Part shown: positions 8,513 through 17,929 of the stretch, piece after piece
Layout of the letters: each line of letters starts with the position of its first letter
Numbering within the stretch: position 1 is the stretch's first letter
Source of the DNA: Rs1 sp000416275
GTDB lineage: Bacteria > Pseudomonadota > Gammaproteobacteria > Pseudomonadales > Balneatricaceae
Reading direction: 5' to 3'
Assembly: GCA_965243635.1 (NCBI GenBank)
Contig: OZ251574.1
Coordinates: forward strand, 2,108,001 to 2,172,000
Length of the DNA stretch: 64,000 nt
The notes under the pieces: generated by a model
Database searches by the model: none
Seen by the model: the letters and a program-made list of their open reading frames with translations, nothing else
What the model was told of the DNA's origin: nothing
Position numbers and translations under genes: made by a program

Positions 8513-9246
8513 AGTATTATCATCCCGTAGCCCATAACGAAGATCATCGGTGTTAACGAGGCGAGGGCGATTAAGCCAAAACCATCAGTCATCGGATTTC
8601 TGCCCTTAATTGAGGACGCGAGCCCGACACCGAGTGCGGTGACCAGAGGAACGGTGATGGTTGAGGTGGTGACTCCACCGGAATCGTAGGCGATACCGAT
8701 GATCTCAGCGGGGGCGAAAGCCGTCATTATTACAACCATCAGGTAACCGCCTATAATAAACCACTGCACCGACCAGCCTTTGATAATTCGCAAAACTCCT
8801 AACAGTATCGCCAGGCCGACACTTAAGGCAACACTGTAGCGCAGCCCGTTGGCATATTCAGACATATCGGCGGTTGATGAGCCGATCATGCCGCCAGTGG
8901 CGGCCACCTTGGCAGCTTCTGCGGCGACCGCAATAAGTGCAGGTTCGGCAACAGTCGTGCCAAAGCCGAGCGCGAAAGCGAAAGTAAGCAACCAGTAGGC
9001 ATTACCTTTGCGGGCAAAAGCATGCGCCATTGACTCGCCAATCGGAAACAGACCTTGCTCTAAACCGTGGATAAAAAAGGTCAGCCCTAAAAGGACAAAG
9101 ACCACCCCCAGTACCAACTGGCTGACATTGGGTAGTGGTTGTTGTAAAACGACTAGCTGAAAAAATAGCACCACCAGAATAATAGGTGCTAAATCTCGGA
9201 TACTGCCTAACAGCAAATTAAGTAATTTAAACGCAGTCTTGTACAA
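8509..9246 (-). CDS. DUF1538 integral membrane protein A
   Basis: A 245-residue paralogue of the next gene, with the same core motifs: TTVAEPALIAVA, YDSGGVTTSTITVPLVTALGVGLA, GRNPMTDGFGLIALASLTPMI. Hydrophobicity predicts about seven membrane segments. It is first in an operon DUF1538A-DUF1538B-PII-CBS in which gene junctions overlap by four bases or lie 12 bp apart. The tandem related halves suggest a two-subunit transporter, with PII and CBS proteins sensing nucleotide state. Substrate unknown. Confidence 0.88.
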   Translation of the reverse strand: MYKTAFKLLNLLLGSIRDLAPIILVVLFFQLVVLQQPLPNVSQLVLGVVFVLLGLTFFIHGLEQGLFPIGESMAHAFARKGNAYWLLTFAFALGFGTTVAEPALIAVAAEAAKVAATGGMIGSSTADMSEYANGLRYSVALSVGLAILLGVLRIIKGWSVQWFIIGGYLMVVIMTAFAPAEIIGIAYDSGGVTTSTITVPLVTALGVGLASSIKGRNPMTDGFGLIALASLTPMIFVMGYGMIIL

Positions 9247-9344
9247 AAAGAATTCCTTTTAAAGTGGGCGAGTGTGGACAGCCTCATAAATTTCGCTGCT
9301 CTGTTTAATCACAGCGAGAGCGAAAATACATGCTCTGTAAAATA

Positions 9345-9504
9345 GCTGAATCAGTGATCTTACTGCAGCACATAGCGCAAACTATTGATTTTACGGCGAT
9401 TAGAAAAACACTCACTGAGCCTATGGTTGCAGCTAATGTTTTTCAATTCCACTGTAGAACCAATATCTTACACTCTGAATTCACTTTGAAGTCACGGATT
9501 CAGG
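9345..9504 (+). repeat. CCTGAATC MITE, 160-bp short form
   Basis: A full-length copy with left end GCTGAATCAGTGATCT (first C changed to G) and right end TTTGAAGTCACGGATTCAGG. The flanks AATAG and GTTGA do not match, so no target duplication is left. It lies 98 bp upstream of the DUF1538 operon start. Confidence 0.8.
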
Positions 9505-9531
9505 GTTGAATGTACGGATTCAGGTAGTAGT

Positions 9532-9670
9532 GAAGCCTCAGCATAACGTGACGAGCGAAGGAAAACGAGGCAAAAACCGGCGAGATAGTAGAGTATACTG
9601 GTGTAAATGAGCATGTTGAGCCGATTGTTAGCGCCGTATTTACCGAACGCAGTAGTTATGCTTAGCCAGC
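9532..9670 (-). repeat. Relic of the IS5-related MITE (second repeat family)
   Basis: The reverse complement of this stretch aligns with 16231-16431: shared blocks include CGGCTCAACATGCTCATTTA-CACCAGTA and TTTTTGCCT...CTTCGCTCG...GTTATGC, with degraded termini GAAGCCTCAGCATAAC and GTTATGCTTAGCCAGC. A minus-strand reading frame crosses it, but it is an accident of the repeat. No other gene is visible in 9247-9839. Confidence 0.6.
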
Positions 9671-9839
9671 ATAGTAACATTTCGGCAGTGTTTTCTGGAT
9701 ATTAGTGATTGATTAATATCAAAGAAAGATAAAATAAATTATATCTTCCTTGGCTCTGAGGCCTCTCAGCTCAAAGACTAGGCTAGATACGGTGTTAAAT
9801 ATTGGATTAATAGTTTGAATTTAATCTATATTATTGGGC

Positions 9840-11534
9840 TTACTTGATTTTAAAATGGCTGATGTTATCTTGTAACTTTAACGCCATAGAGGCTAGTTGC
9901 TTCGTTGAAAGGGATGTCTGTTCAACAGTGTAAGAACTCTTTTCAGCAAGCTCGGAGAGCAAGTTAATATTTTGGTTGATCTCTTCTGAGGTCTCGCTTT
10001 GCTCTTTCGCAGCAGTGGCTATTTCGGTGTTTTTTTGATTGATAGAATCAACTGAGCTGGTAATAGACTGCAGTGCAAATTCTGCTTGTGATACATGCTC
10101 TACACTTTGCTTTACTTGGGTACGGCCTGTTTCCATCATATTAATAGCATTTTTTGCGCCTTTTTGTAGGTTTGAAATCATCTCTTCTATCTCAGCGGTC
10201 GACTCCTGAGTTCGCTGTGCCAATGATCTAACTTCATCGGCGACCACGGCAAATCCTCTACCTTTATCTCCAGCTCGCGCAGCTTCAATAGCTGCATTTA
10301 AAGCCAATAGATTGGTTTGCCCAGCTATTTCTTTAATCACATCGACAACTTTACCAATGGCATTACTATCCTGTCCTACTTGATTGATGGCATCGGCTGC
10401 ATTTTCAATACCTCCGGCAAGTACTTGAATAGCCTCGATAGTTCCCTGTACAACTTGTTGGCCTCCATGGGCTTCTTTTTTTGCATCCTTTGCAGATTCT
10501 GATGTAGTGGCGGCGTTGTTAGCGACTTCTTGAATGCTATAAGACAATTGATTGACCGAGGCGACTACCTGTAAGATTTTATTTTTTTGCTCTTGGATAC
10601 TGTCATTTGAAAGGGTAGATGTAGCGGATAAATCTGTCGCAGCACTAGTCAGTGATCGTGAAGAACTCGCCATTTCGGTGACTAAGTTTCGCAAATTATT
10701 ACGCATGTTGAGTAAAGCTTGCTCTAACCTGCCGACACTTCCTTTGTTGATTACTTTTATTTCGGAATTCAAGACACCTGCTGCGATATCTTCAGCACCA
10801 CGCAAGGCGATTAATAAACTGTTAGTAATGGATGATGAGATTAGTATGGATATGCTTAACAAAGTGATAATTGAAAAAAATGCGATTGTAATTAAGTGAT
10901 TAAATGCAGTTTTTTCATGTTGTTCAGCCGTCTGAGCAGCTGCTTCAGTAAAGGATTTAAGCTCTAGCAGTAATGCTTCTAAGGAGTGGTCTAAATTATC
11001 TTCTTGATGTGCCAGCAACTCTGATTTAGCAGTGGCTCGATTGTACTTTCTTTCTTCAAGCAAAAGAAAAACAGCCTGAGCGTGCTCTACGTACAGAGTA
11101 TGTTGGTATGCAATATCTATAAGCAGTTTATTAACGTGCTTATATTCGTTAGCTTCTGTTAGGGAGCGCGCATTAGCTTCCAGCTCTTGGGTTAATATGT
11201 TCCCCTTTTTTAACTCGCTATTTACTACCTCGTTGTAGCTATAGAAACTATTAACAGAATTTTTAAAGGATCTTGTGGCGCTGGGGTGCTGTGCCATTTC
11301 CAGTCCTAAGCGTAAAGACCGTTCAAAGTAAATGGCTTGCTCTAGCTGGTTGATGGTTATTTCAGAGACGACACTAGTAATTTGGATGTCAGCTGAAATA
11401 CTTTTTAATTCGCCGCCGATTCCGTCCAGTTTGAAAAGTGCATAAGTTAAAGACAAAACTAACATTACTAGCGTGCTTAAAAACAGGCAGGTTAATTTGG
11501 TTTTTATTGTCAGGTAAGAAAGTTGTCTAAACAT
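9840..11534 (-). CDS. Methyl-accepting chemotaxis protein
   Basis: A 564-residue transmembrane chemoreceptor. TM1 is about residues 14-34, a periplasmic four-helix-type sensor spans about 35-210, TM2 is about 212-234, then HAMP and a long cytoplasmic coiled coil with the conserved hairpin tip IAGQTNLLALNAAIEAARAG-DKGRGFAVVADEVRSLA. It signals to CheA/CheW. The sensor domain has no recognisable ligand motif. The gene stands alone, flanked by MITE relics, with no che genes nearby. Confidence 0.92.
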   Translation of the reverse strand: MFRQLSYLTIKTKLTCLFLSTLVMLVLSLTYALFKLDGIGGELKSISADIQITSVVSEITINQLEQAIYFERSLRLGLEMAQHPSATRSFKNSVNSFYSYNEVVNSELKKGNILTQELEANARSLTEANEYKHVNKLLIDIAYQHTLYVEHAQAVFLLLEERKYNRATAKSELLAHQEDNLDHSLEALLLELKSFTEAAAQTAEQHEKTAFNHLITIAFFSIITLLSISILISSSITNSLLIALRGAEDIAAGVLNSEIKVINKGSVGRLEQALLNMRNNLRNLVTEMASSSRSLTSAATDLSATSTLSNDSIQEQKNKILQVVASVNQLSYSIQEVANNAATTSESAKDAKKEAHGGQQVVQGTIEAIQVLAGGIENAADAINQVGQDSNAIGKVVDVIKEIAGQTNLLALNAAIEAARAGDKGRGFAVVADEVRSLAQRTQESTAEIEEMISNLQKGAKNAINMMETGRTQVKQSVEHVSQAEFALQSITSSVDSINQKNTEIATAAKEQSETSEEINQNINLLSELAEKSSYTVEQTSLSTKQLASMALKLQDNISHFKIK

Positions 11535-11691
11535 TATTTAATCCTATAGTTACAGATGATGGAGTAATCAGCAATGGGTATATGAATACAGCCTTAATAT
11601 TATAATCTGCAGTTGTGACTATACAACAGTTTACGAGCAATGGTTAGCTTGAGTGTATTAATAAGTGGGCTGGTCGCTAATATAGCGATTA

Positions 11692-11820
11692 CCTGAATCG
11701 CTCACTTCACTGCAGCGCATTGTGCAAGCTCTTGATTCTACGGCGGATAGAAAAATATCCATTCAAGTTATGAGCTTTATGCTTAGATGCATATATTTAG
11801 CGGATGCGGGGCGCACAGAG
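11692..11820 (+). repeat. Truncated relic of the CCTGAATC MITE (long form)
   Basis: It starts CCTGAATCGCTCACTTCACT at 11692 and follows the long-form element through the TATTTAGCGGATGC block, then diverges; the right end is missing. Just beyond, 11911-11936 carries a 26-bp motif (ending TTCAGAGGTTGCT) that recurs at 49672-49695. No gene is supported between 11535 and 12218. Confidence 0.6.
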
Positions 11821-12028
11821 AAAATCCTGCTCTGCGTTAACGGCTTTCATCAGCCCATCAGTATGTCTGTAGCCGTGGCCTTAATCACAAATTTTTCCGT
11901 ACGCCAGGGGCGTGTGCGACTTGTTCAGAGGTTGCTAGCCAGTCATGTTTAATAATATCCATCTTGTAATGGTGTTAGCGTTTAGAAAAACCGCGTTAAT
12001 AGCTAAGAACTGACTAGCTATATTTAAT

Positions 12029-12047
12029 CTTAATGATTATCATTATT
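12029..12047 (+). promoter_or_regulatory. Probable Fur box upstream of fpr
   Basis: CTTAATGATTATCATTATT matches the 19-bp Fur consensus at 15 of 19 positions, with AATGAT/ATCATT symmetry. It lies about 170 bp before the chosen start of the reductase gene. Iron control of a flavodoxin/ferredoxin reductase is plausible, but the promoter itself is not clear-cut. Confidence 0.55.
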
Positions 12048-12218
12048 CTTTGTTTGTAATATTGTTAGTATTAAAAGTTATTTGACTACTTAATGGTTAA
12101 GCATAAAATCAGTTAGGTTATTAAAGAATCATTTTTAATAGCTTTTGTGAATATGCAATATGAATTATCGACTGAAACGACTGTTTCAGTGTTAACCAGC
12201 CGTGAAATTGAGGATAAA

Positions 12219-12992
12219 ATGTCTAATATAGTCGCAGAAGAAGTATTGAGTGTGCATCATTGGAATGACACTTTATTTAGTTTTACCACTAGTCGAGATC
12301 CTAGTTTTAGGTTTAAAAACGGTCATTTTACGATGATAGGCTTAGAGGAAGGTGGCAAAAAATTGATGCGTGCTTATAGCATCGCCAGTGCAAACTATGA
12401 AGATGTGCTAGAATTTTTTAGTATAAAAGTAGAAAATGGCCCTCTGACCTCTAAGCTACAAAATATTAAAGTAGGGGACAAAGTATTAGTCGGTCGCAAG
12501 TCAACAGGGACTCTGATAGATGACTATTTATTACCGGGTAAGCGGCTTTTTTTACTGAGTACAGGTACTGGTTTAGCGCCTTTCATGAGTATTATTAAAG
12601 ATCCTGAAATATATGAACAGTATGATCAAATTATTTTAACCCATGGCGTGCGTTATAAATCAGAACTCGCCTACTTAGATTATATTGAGAACGAATTACC
12701 TAAGAATGAATATTTTGGCGAGATGATTCGCGATAAACTTCTATATTATCCAACGGTTACCCGCGAAGAGTTTCGCAACCAAGGCCGGCTGACTAATTTA
12801 CTGACCAGTGGTAAATTAACCGCTGATTTAGGGATTGCCGATTTAGATATTGAAAATGACCGTTTTATGATTTGTGGTAGCCCAGCTATGTTAGATGAGT
12901 TCTGTGACATTCTCGATAATTTAGGTTGTGAAGAAGCGCGCCGTGGCGAACAAGGTCACTATGTGATTGAGCGAGCATTTGTGGAACGATAG
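12219..12992 (+). CDS. fpr: Ferredoxin/flavodoxin-NADP+ reductase
   Basis: A cytosolic flavoprotein that passes electrons between NADPH and ferredoxin or flavodoxin. FAD-binding RAYS is at about residues 51-54, NADP-binding STGTGLAPF at 114-122, a CGSP-type motif (ICGSPAML) follows, and the protein ends in FVER as expected for bacterial subclass FPRs. I chose ATG at 12219 (MSNIVAEEV, 257 residues) because homologues start there and a GAGGA site precedes it; the frame is open upstream to 12147. The Fur box upstream suggests induction in low iron, fitting a role with Fe-S repair or flavodoxin. Confidence 0.88.
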   Translation: MSNIVAEEVLSVHHWNDTLFSFTTSRDPSFRFKNGHFTMIGLEEGGKKLMRAYSIASANYEDVLEFFSIKVENGPLTSKLQNIKVGDKVLVGRKSTGTLIDDYLLPGKRLFLLSTGTGLAPFMSIIKDPEIYEQYDQIILTHGVRYKSELAYLDYIENELPKNEYFGEMIRDKLLYYPTVTREEFRNQGRLTNLLTSGKLTADLGIADLDIENDRFMICGSPAMLDEFCDILDNLGCEEARRGEQGHYVIERAFVER

Positions 12993-13145
12993 TCGCTTAT
13001 GATTAAGGTTATTAGCTGGTAGTGACGTCGTTTGGAGGTGGCTGCTAGCTGTTTAGTTTGATCAGTTGTTATTTTAAATCAGCTATCTTTTTCAAGCCAG
13101 CTTTGTCAGAATTGGCTAATTATTCATCATGGAGGATGTTAATTA

Positions 13146-14402
13146 GTGTCTATCGAGCAGAATAGTTCGGATAAAAAGTCGAAAAAATTTGAAGCCCTCG
13201 CGACTAAATTCAAAAAAAGCACCGCGTTAAAACAATATAAAACGGCAATTAAGCATGCCCAATCAGCTCTCAAAATAGTGCCTAATCACATGCTGGTTAT
13301 ATCGGATTTAGCCTTTTGTCTACTGCGAGATAAGCAGTATCAAGCAGCCTACTATCAATATAAAATAATTTTTCATGCCAGTAGTGTGCAGCAGCAACAA
13401 GCTAGTAGTACCTGGCGAGATGGCTTGGCTGAGGTTTGTGGCTGGCTGAAAAAAGATCAAGAGTTACAGAGATATGGTTGTTATTCGCTACGTAACGCCG
13501 ATCAATACTACTGTCAAACAGCCAAAGCTATTTACTCTGTCAAAGGTGAGAGACCGCTCTTTCAAACGAGGCAAAAAAAGCGCAACGTAATATCATTTTC
13601 ACTGTTTGGAAACTTGCCAAAGTATTGTGAATCAGCGGTGATCAATGTTCAGACCGCCGAGGAACTCTATCCCGACTGGGTATGTCGCTTTTATGTTGCA
13701 CAAGACGTTCCCCAGCACGTGATTGCCCGTTTGCAATCATACGGTGCACAAATAATATTTATGAGCAGCCAGACATCGAAAATTCATCCACTGATGTGGC
13801 GCTTTTTAGTGCTAGATGATTCAGAGGTCGATTTTTATTTGATCCGCGATGCTGATTCTCTCTTGTCCGAAAAGGATCAATCGGCGGTGTCTGCGTGGCT
13901 GGCATCAAAATATTGGTTTCATCACATGCGCGATTACTTTACCCATACGGAATTGTTACTCGCGGGAATGTGGGGCGGAGCAAGAGGTTTTTTACCCGAC
14001 ATCCAACCACTGATGCTTGAATATTGTAAAGCCTATCAAGAATCAGCTCATTTTATTGATCAATATTTTTTAAAAGAGACGCTCTGGCCTACTATTAAAC
14101 AGAGTTTATTGTGTCACGATGATATTTTTAAATTCCATGATGCTGTTCCTTTCCCAGTATACGACCCGATACGTTGGTTGCCATTCGAATTTCATATAGG
14201 CAGCAACTGTAGTTATCACCAGCTAGAGGTAGTGGCGAAAAAAAAATCAGGAGGGCAAGAGTGGCGAATTTTGGCAGCAGACGGTTATGAAATTTGCCGC
14301 TACACTAATGCCATTATCAATGGCAAAGTGCAATTGAATCTGCCTTTTATCTATGTGGCTAATTTCAAAAATCACCATTGGACAATAGACTGTATCAATT
14401 GA
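13146..14402 (+). CDS. TPR-containing glycosyltransferase-like protein
   Basis: A 418-residue protein with a GTG start preceded by GGAGG at 13131-13135. The first 100 residues hold TPR-like helices (LKQYKTAIKHAQSALKIVPNHMLVISDLAFCLLRDKQYQAAYYQY). From about residue 148 a GT-A-like domain follows: ISFSLFGNLPKYCESAVINV, YPDWVCRFYV, and the acidic DFYLIRDADSLLS, which looks like a DxD-type site, then HHMRDYFTHTELLLAGMWGG. I infer a nucleotide-sugar transferase, with acceptor unknown. An IS1380 element starts 20 bp after its stop, but the C-terminus appears complete. Confidence 0.6.
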   Translation: MSIEQNSSDKKSKKFEALATKFKKSTALKQYKTAIKHAQSALKIVPNHMLVISDLAFCLLRDKQYQAAYYQYKIIFHASSVQQQQASSTWRDGLAEVCGWLKKDQELQRYGCYSLRNADQYYCQTAKAIYSVKGERPLFQTRQKKRNVISFSLFGNLPKYCESAVINVQTAEELYPDWVCRFYVAQDVPQHVIARLQSYGAQIIFMSSQTSKIHPLMWRFLVLDDSEVDFYLIRDADSLLSEKDQSAVSAWLASKYWFHHMRDYFTHTELLLAGMWGGARGFLPDIQPLMLEYCKAYQESAHFIDQYFLKETLWPTIKQSLLCHDDIFKFHDAVPFPVYDPIRWLPFEFHIGSNCSYHQLEVVAKKKSGGQEWRILAADGYEICRYTNAIINGKVQLNLPFIYVANFKNHHWTIDCIN

Positions 14403-14422
14403 TATCGTAAATATGAATATAT

Positions 14423-16149
14423 CTAGCCCGCATGTTGCACCAACTAGTCACTTGACAATAGTCACTCCATTTATAGCAGTGCCTTGCAAATTTTTCTTAA
14501 GCCGCTGGGTAGATCTAAAATTTCAGAAACTTTTAGTGGAGCTAAGTACACCGAACTGGTTGTTTTTCGAACAGCTCGTAGTCGGAAGCCAAACGCTGCC
14601 CTCGAACCTCAATGCTCGTGTTGTAAACTCTGAATTTTATCAAGATGCAGGGCTATCCAGGTTTGAGGAGTCTGCTGGAATAAAGAATGTCAGTGACGCG
14701 TTTTAGCAATTCAGAAACGGGGCAAGAACTTGGCAACATCAGTTTCACTCTATCTTTATACTGAACAATTCGCACCGCAATTTTGAATAGTTTTAAGCGT
14801 ATTGTACCCATTTCTGCTCGCTCTAATACCGTACCCTTTAATGTTTCTAATCGGAATTCATGCATTAATACATAGGCCGCAGCAGAGTAGAAAAGCCGCA
14901 ATTGATTTGCCAAAAAGCCTTGATCAGAAGTGCGATCACAGGCCATATCATTTTTCAGCTGCTTGATGAAATTTTCGTCTTGTCCTCGAGCGCAATAAAA
15001 ATCACAGTACAGGGTCTCAGGACTGGCATTGGTAATAGAGGTGACAATATAACGAGGGTTCTTGCCTAGCAGGTTCACTTCTGCTTTTACAATTAAACGA
15101 CATTCAATACCCATCCAGCTTTTGGCTTTATAGTCTAACTCGTCATATAAGCGCACTTTATAGGGTTCTGGTTGACCTACCAACTTTGCGTTGTGGCGCT
15201 TCTCATCAAGGCAGTGTTTAGCGGCTGTTAGTAAAGAACTCGCCATGGGAGACAACGCTTTATTACCGGGCACACCAAAGATAAAGTCCATGTTGTCATC
15301 ATCTTGACTTAATTGCATTAATTCAGGGTTGGAGAAGTGGCCGTCGCCACGTAAAACGATGTGAACGTTGGCCCAGCGCGATCTAATTTGTTGTATAACG
15401 CGTTTCATTATCATCGCATTTTCTGCCCCTGTAGGGCGTTTACCTGGACGAAGATAGGTACCAATCAACTTCCCGCTAAAACCCTCAAAAATGGTAAGTG
15501 GCAGATAGCCATAATGGCCGTAATAACGATTGAACAATGCCAGTTCTTGTTGGCCATATACTTGATCTTCAGTGTGATCCATATCAAGAATGATGATGCT
15601 GGGATCTTTGCTATAGCTATCCATGAAATGATCAATAAACGCTTGAGCCATGCGGTATAAATCTTTGCTATCAACATTTTGGCCTAATCGAGTGAAAGTT
15701 GATCCGTGGGCCAAATCTTGTTCTTCGTCTAATGGCTTTTTTCCCAGAGCCAGTTTAAACATAGGGTCTTTGCGTAGAGAGTTAGAATCGTTAGCATCTT
15801 CATAGCCACAGGCAAGCTGGATAGTTCTTTGAGTAATGAGATCCTGCATAGAGTGCTTGATATGTGTTTGTCTGCGAGAGTCGCTGATAGCAGCGGCAAG
15901 TTTGGTTAGCAGTTGACTTTGAAGTGCCGTCTCCCGCATCAGTATTGCACCAAAATCAGATGACATAGAGCCACCATCAAAACTGGCGCGTACAGTAAGT
16001 CCGTCAACAGGGTGGAAATTAAGTGGGGATTGTATAAAATTGGGCATGGTAAGTTCCGGGTTACTTCATCCGAAGTAGTTTTGTGGTAAACCCTATTCTA
16101 TCAAGGGATAGGGCGGAACTTACCATTTTTCATGCAATATGCGGGCTAG
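14423..16149. mobile_element. IS1380-family insertion sequence, apparently intact
   Basis: Terminal inverted repeats begin CTAGCCCGCATGTTGCA (left) and, read inward from the right, CTAGCCCGCATATTGCA. Length 1,727 bp is normal for IS1380. The flanks (ATAT left, AGTG right) do not form a target duplication, so it may have recombined after insertion. The single transposase gene is on the minus strand. Confidence 0.85.
14653..16047 (-). CDS. IS1380 family transposase
   Basis: A 464-residue DDE transposase. The N-terminal FDGGSMSSDFGAILMRE and the core SIIILDMDHTEDQVYGQQE (first Asp), VLRGDGHFSNPELM (second Asp) and ARGQDENFIKQLKNDMACDR (Glu region) are the typical IS1380 pattern. It fills most of the element between 14423 and 16149. 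The frame is complete with no stop or shift, so the element may still be mobile. Confidence 0.92.
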   Translation of the reverse strand: MPNFIQSPLNFHPVDGLTVRASFDGGSMSSDFGAILMRETALQSQLLTKLAAAISDSRRQTHIKHSMQDLITQRTIQLACGYEDANDSNSLRKDPMFKLALGKKPLDEEQDLAHGSTFTRLGQNVDSKDLYRMAQAFIDHFMDSYSKDPSIIILDMDHTEDQVYGQQELALFNRYYGHYGYLPLTIFEGFSGKLIGTYLRPGKRPTGAENAMIMKRVIQQIRSRWANVHIVLRGDGHFSNPELMQLSQDDDNMDFIFGVPGNKALSPMASSLLTAAKHCLDEKRHNAKLVGQPEPYKVRLYDELDYKAKSWMGIECRLIVKAEVNLLGKNPRYIVTSITNASPETLYCDFYCARGQDENFIKQLKNDMACDRTSDQGFLANQLRLFYSAAAYVLMHEFRLETLKGTVLERAEMGTIRLKLFKIAVRIVQYKDRVKLMLPSSCPVSELLKRVTDILYSSRLLKPG

Positions 16150-16230
16150 AGTGGTAATTCATCACCAAGTTGATTTATTTGCCAGTATTAAACGGTTGTT
16201 TAAAGAATAGAGACCCCTGTATGATTTCTA

Positions 16231-16431
16231 GAGACCTCTGCATAACTTACCCATAGGGTATGATAACTGCGCTCGGTGATACGGTGTTAAAAACCGGCTC
16301 AATATGCTCATTTACACCAGTAATACCCATAAAGAAGGGCGCACTGTGCCCAAAGTGAGGGCACACTGACTCCGCTATCTCGCTTTTTTTGCCTGGTCTT
16401 AACTTCGCTCGCAACGTTATGCAAAGGTCTC
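16231..16431. mobile_element. IS5-related MITE, 201 bp, with 5-bp target duplication
   Basis: Terminal repeats GAGACCTCTGCATAAC (16231-16246) and GTTATGCAAAGGTCTC (16416-16431) are near-perfect inverses. The element is flanked on both sides by TTCTA (16226-16230 and 16432-16436). Its ends match those of the decayed IS5 element whose right end is at 17673-17689, so that family probably mobilised it. There is no coding capacity. Confidence 0.75.
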
Positions 16432-16515
16432 TTCTAGAATTTTGACTAGGCTCATTTATCGGGCTAAAATTTATTAAGGCCCGCTTCAGCAGTTGCTTTC
16501 TTGGTAATACGGTCT

Positions 16516-16723
16516 CCAGAATCAGTTATTCCACGGCACCACATAGCGCAAGTTCTTAATTATACAGCGGTTAAAAAATGCCCGCTGAACCTACGGGTTT
16601 TATGCCGGGATGCATTTGTTTAGCGAATGCAGGACGCATATTAGCTTGCAGCTAATATTGGTCAACTCCACTGTAGAACCAATATCCTACACTCTGTATT
16701 CACTTCGAAATCACGAATTCAGG
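16516..16723 (+). repeat. CCTGAATC MITE, long form, inside the decayed IS5 region
   Basis: A 208-bp copy with worn ends (CCAGAATCAG left, AAATCACGAATTCAGG right) and the long-form insert TTTTATGCCGGGATGCATTT. It is older-looking than the 160-bp copies and lies within the IS5-type remnant. Confidence 0.7.
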
Positions 16724-16779
16724 TGTCTGTTAATTGGCTTTTTTGGCATTACAGCCAATTTCTAAATGGATTAATCTCG

Positions 16780-17689
16780 TTAATCTACTCAGCCAAACCA
16801 TAGAGTGTCAAACACATCGCACCCTTTTTAATGTTAGCTGCCATGACTGCTAAACCAAAAAAGTTGCTTTTTCGCCAGCCCTTACGTTGTACTTGATCAT
16901 CAATACCAAGGCCCTTTAATTATTCTCGTGTTTCTTTAGAGCTAATAAGCTGCATCGGCAAGTGCTGCATCCCCCCCCCAGAAACAAGCTATCAGGCTCT
17001 TGTAATCGTGTTCATTACCGAGGGTGGCGCTTTGGCTATGGATGAATCCATCTACATCCACCCTGTATGAATTGAAAGACTATAGATCGATTTTTTACGT
17101 CTACGACTGTGGTTGTAACGTGCAAATCTGCTTGTGGATCTTTTTTTGGTACACCATTTTTATTTTTCCCCAAGCCTGACAGAGCGGCTTCTTATCGGCG
17201 TGGTATCTATGATCTTAATACGCCCTTGTGTCATGATGATATTCTGCTCTTCAACTGGCGGTTTATTTCCTCTAAAGGCTTTACCCATAGTTTATGTTCA
17301 ACTAACTGGCTTCAAAAACGGTCCAAAGTAGTCGCTTCTGGTTATTTAACGGTGAGTTCAGATGGCGAAATTTGTGAAACAACAAGTCTCTATATAAACA
17401 TTGAGCCAATTGAACATCTGATAACCGATACCATATCCCCAGCAATAAACTTCTATAAAGCATCAAGGGTGGGTAGCTCAGGCAGTCTGTCTTAGCAGTG
17501 TAGATAGAAGAGAGCAAGCTTTCGATTCGAGACCAATCCAATAATGCCTCAGTGTCATCTAGGCTATGAAGAATAGGGTGGTTTAAATCAGAAGTAGCAA
17601 TAAATAATTCGGGCTGAGTGATCAATTATTTTTGCATAGCTAATTATATTAAGACCTATCTGAGTTTTCAGGAGTTATGCAGAGGTCTC
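16780..17689 (-). pseudogene. Decayed IS5-family transposase and right end of its element
   Basis: The minus strand starts with an intact N-terminal piece (17625-17302): MITQPELFIATSD...ALLDWSRIESLLSSIY...LGIWYRLSDVQLAQ, the DUF772 domain of IS5-type transposases. Downstream pieces in other frames give IDTTPIRSRS-like, HSQSATLGNEHDYKSL and finally KGWRKSNFFGLAVMAA and GAMCLTLYGLAE (16870-16780), the usual C-terminus. Several stops and shifts separate them. The right terminal repeat GAGACCTCTGCATAACT reads inward from 17689. Plus-strand frames across 17109-17495 are shadows. Not functional. Confidence 0.75.
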
Positions 17690-17929
17690 GAATAGATAAA
17701 ACCAGAGGCAGGGAAGTTTTTGTGTTACAAATGAGACACATTCACTTTTTTTCCTACATAGCGGGTTGTCGTTTTAAGTAATTACCAGTAATATCAGGGA
17801 GTAATGTTCACATCACTAATTTGGTTGTTATTGTTTTTAAAGGAATTGCCGTGCTTCAATTTGGATTTTTTGAATGGTAGCCAGACTATAGACATCAATA
17901 ACCTCAAATACATAAATAAGGAAATAACT

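Noticed and set aside
9492..9680. Minus-strand 62-codon frame with a membrane-like stretch
   Set aside because: It lies across a MITE end and an IS5-type MITE relic; composition comes from the repeats.
11722..11952. Plus-strand 76-codon frame
   Set aside because: It overlaps a long-form MITE relic and has no support as a gene.
14413..14706. Plus-strand frame spanning the left end of IS1380
   Set aside because: It starts in the flank and reads through the IS end, antisense to the transposase.
17109..17495. Plus-strand frames over the IS5 relic
   Set aside because: The minus strand carries the recognisable transposase pieces; these are shadows.
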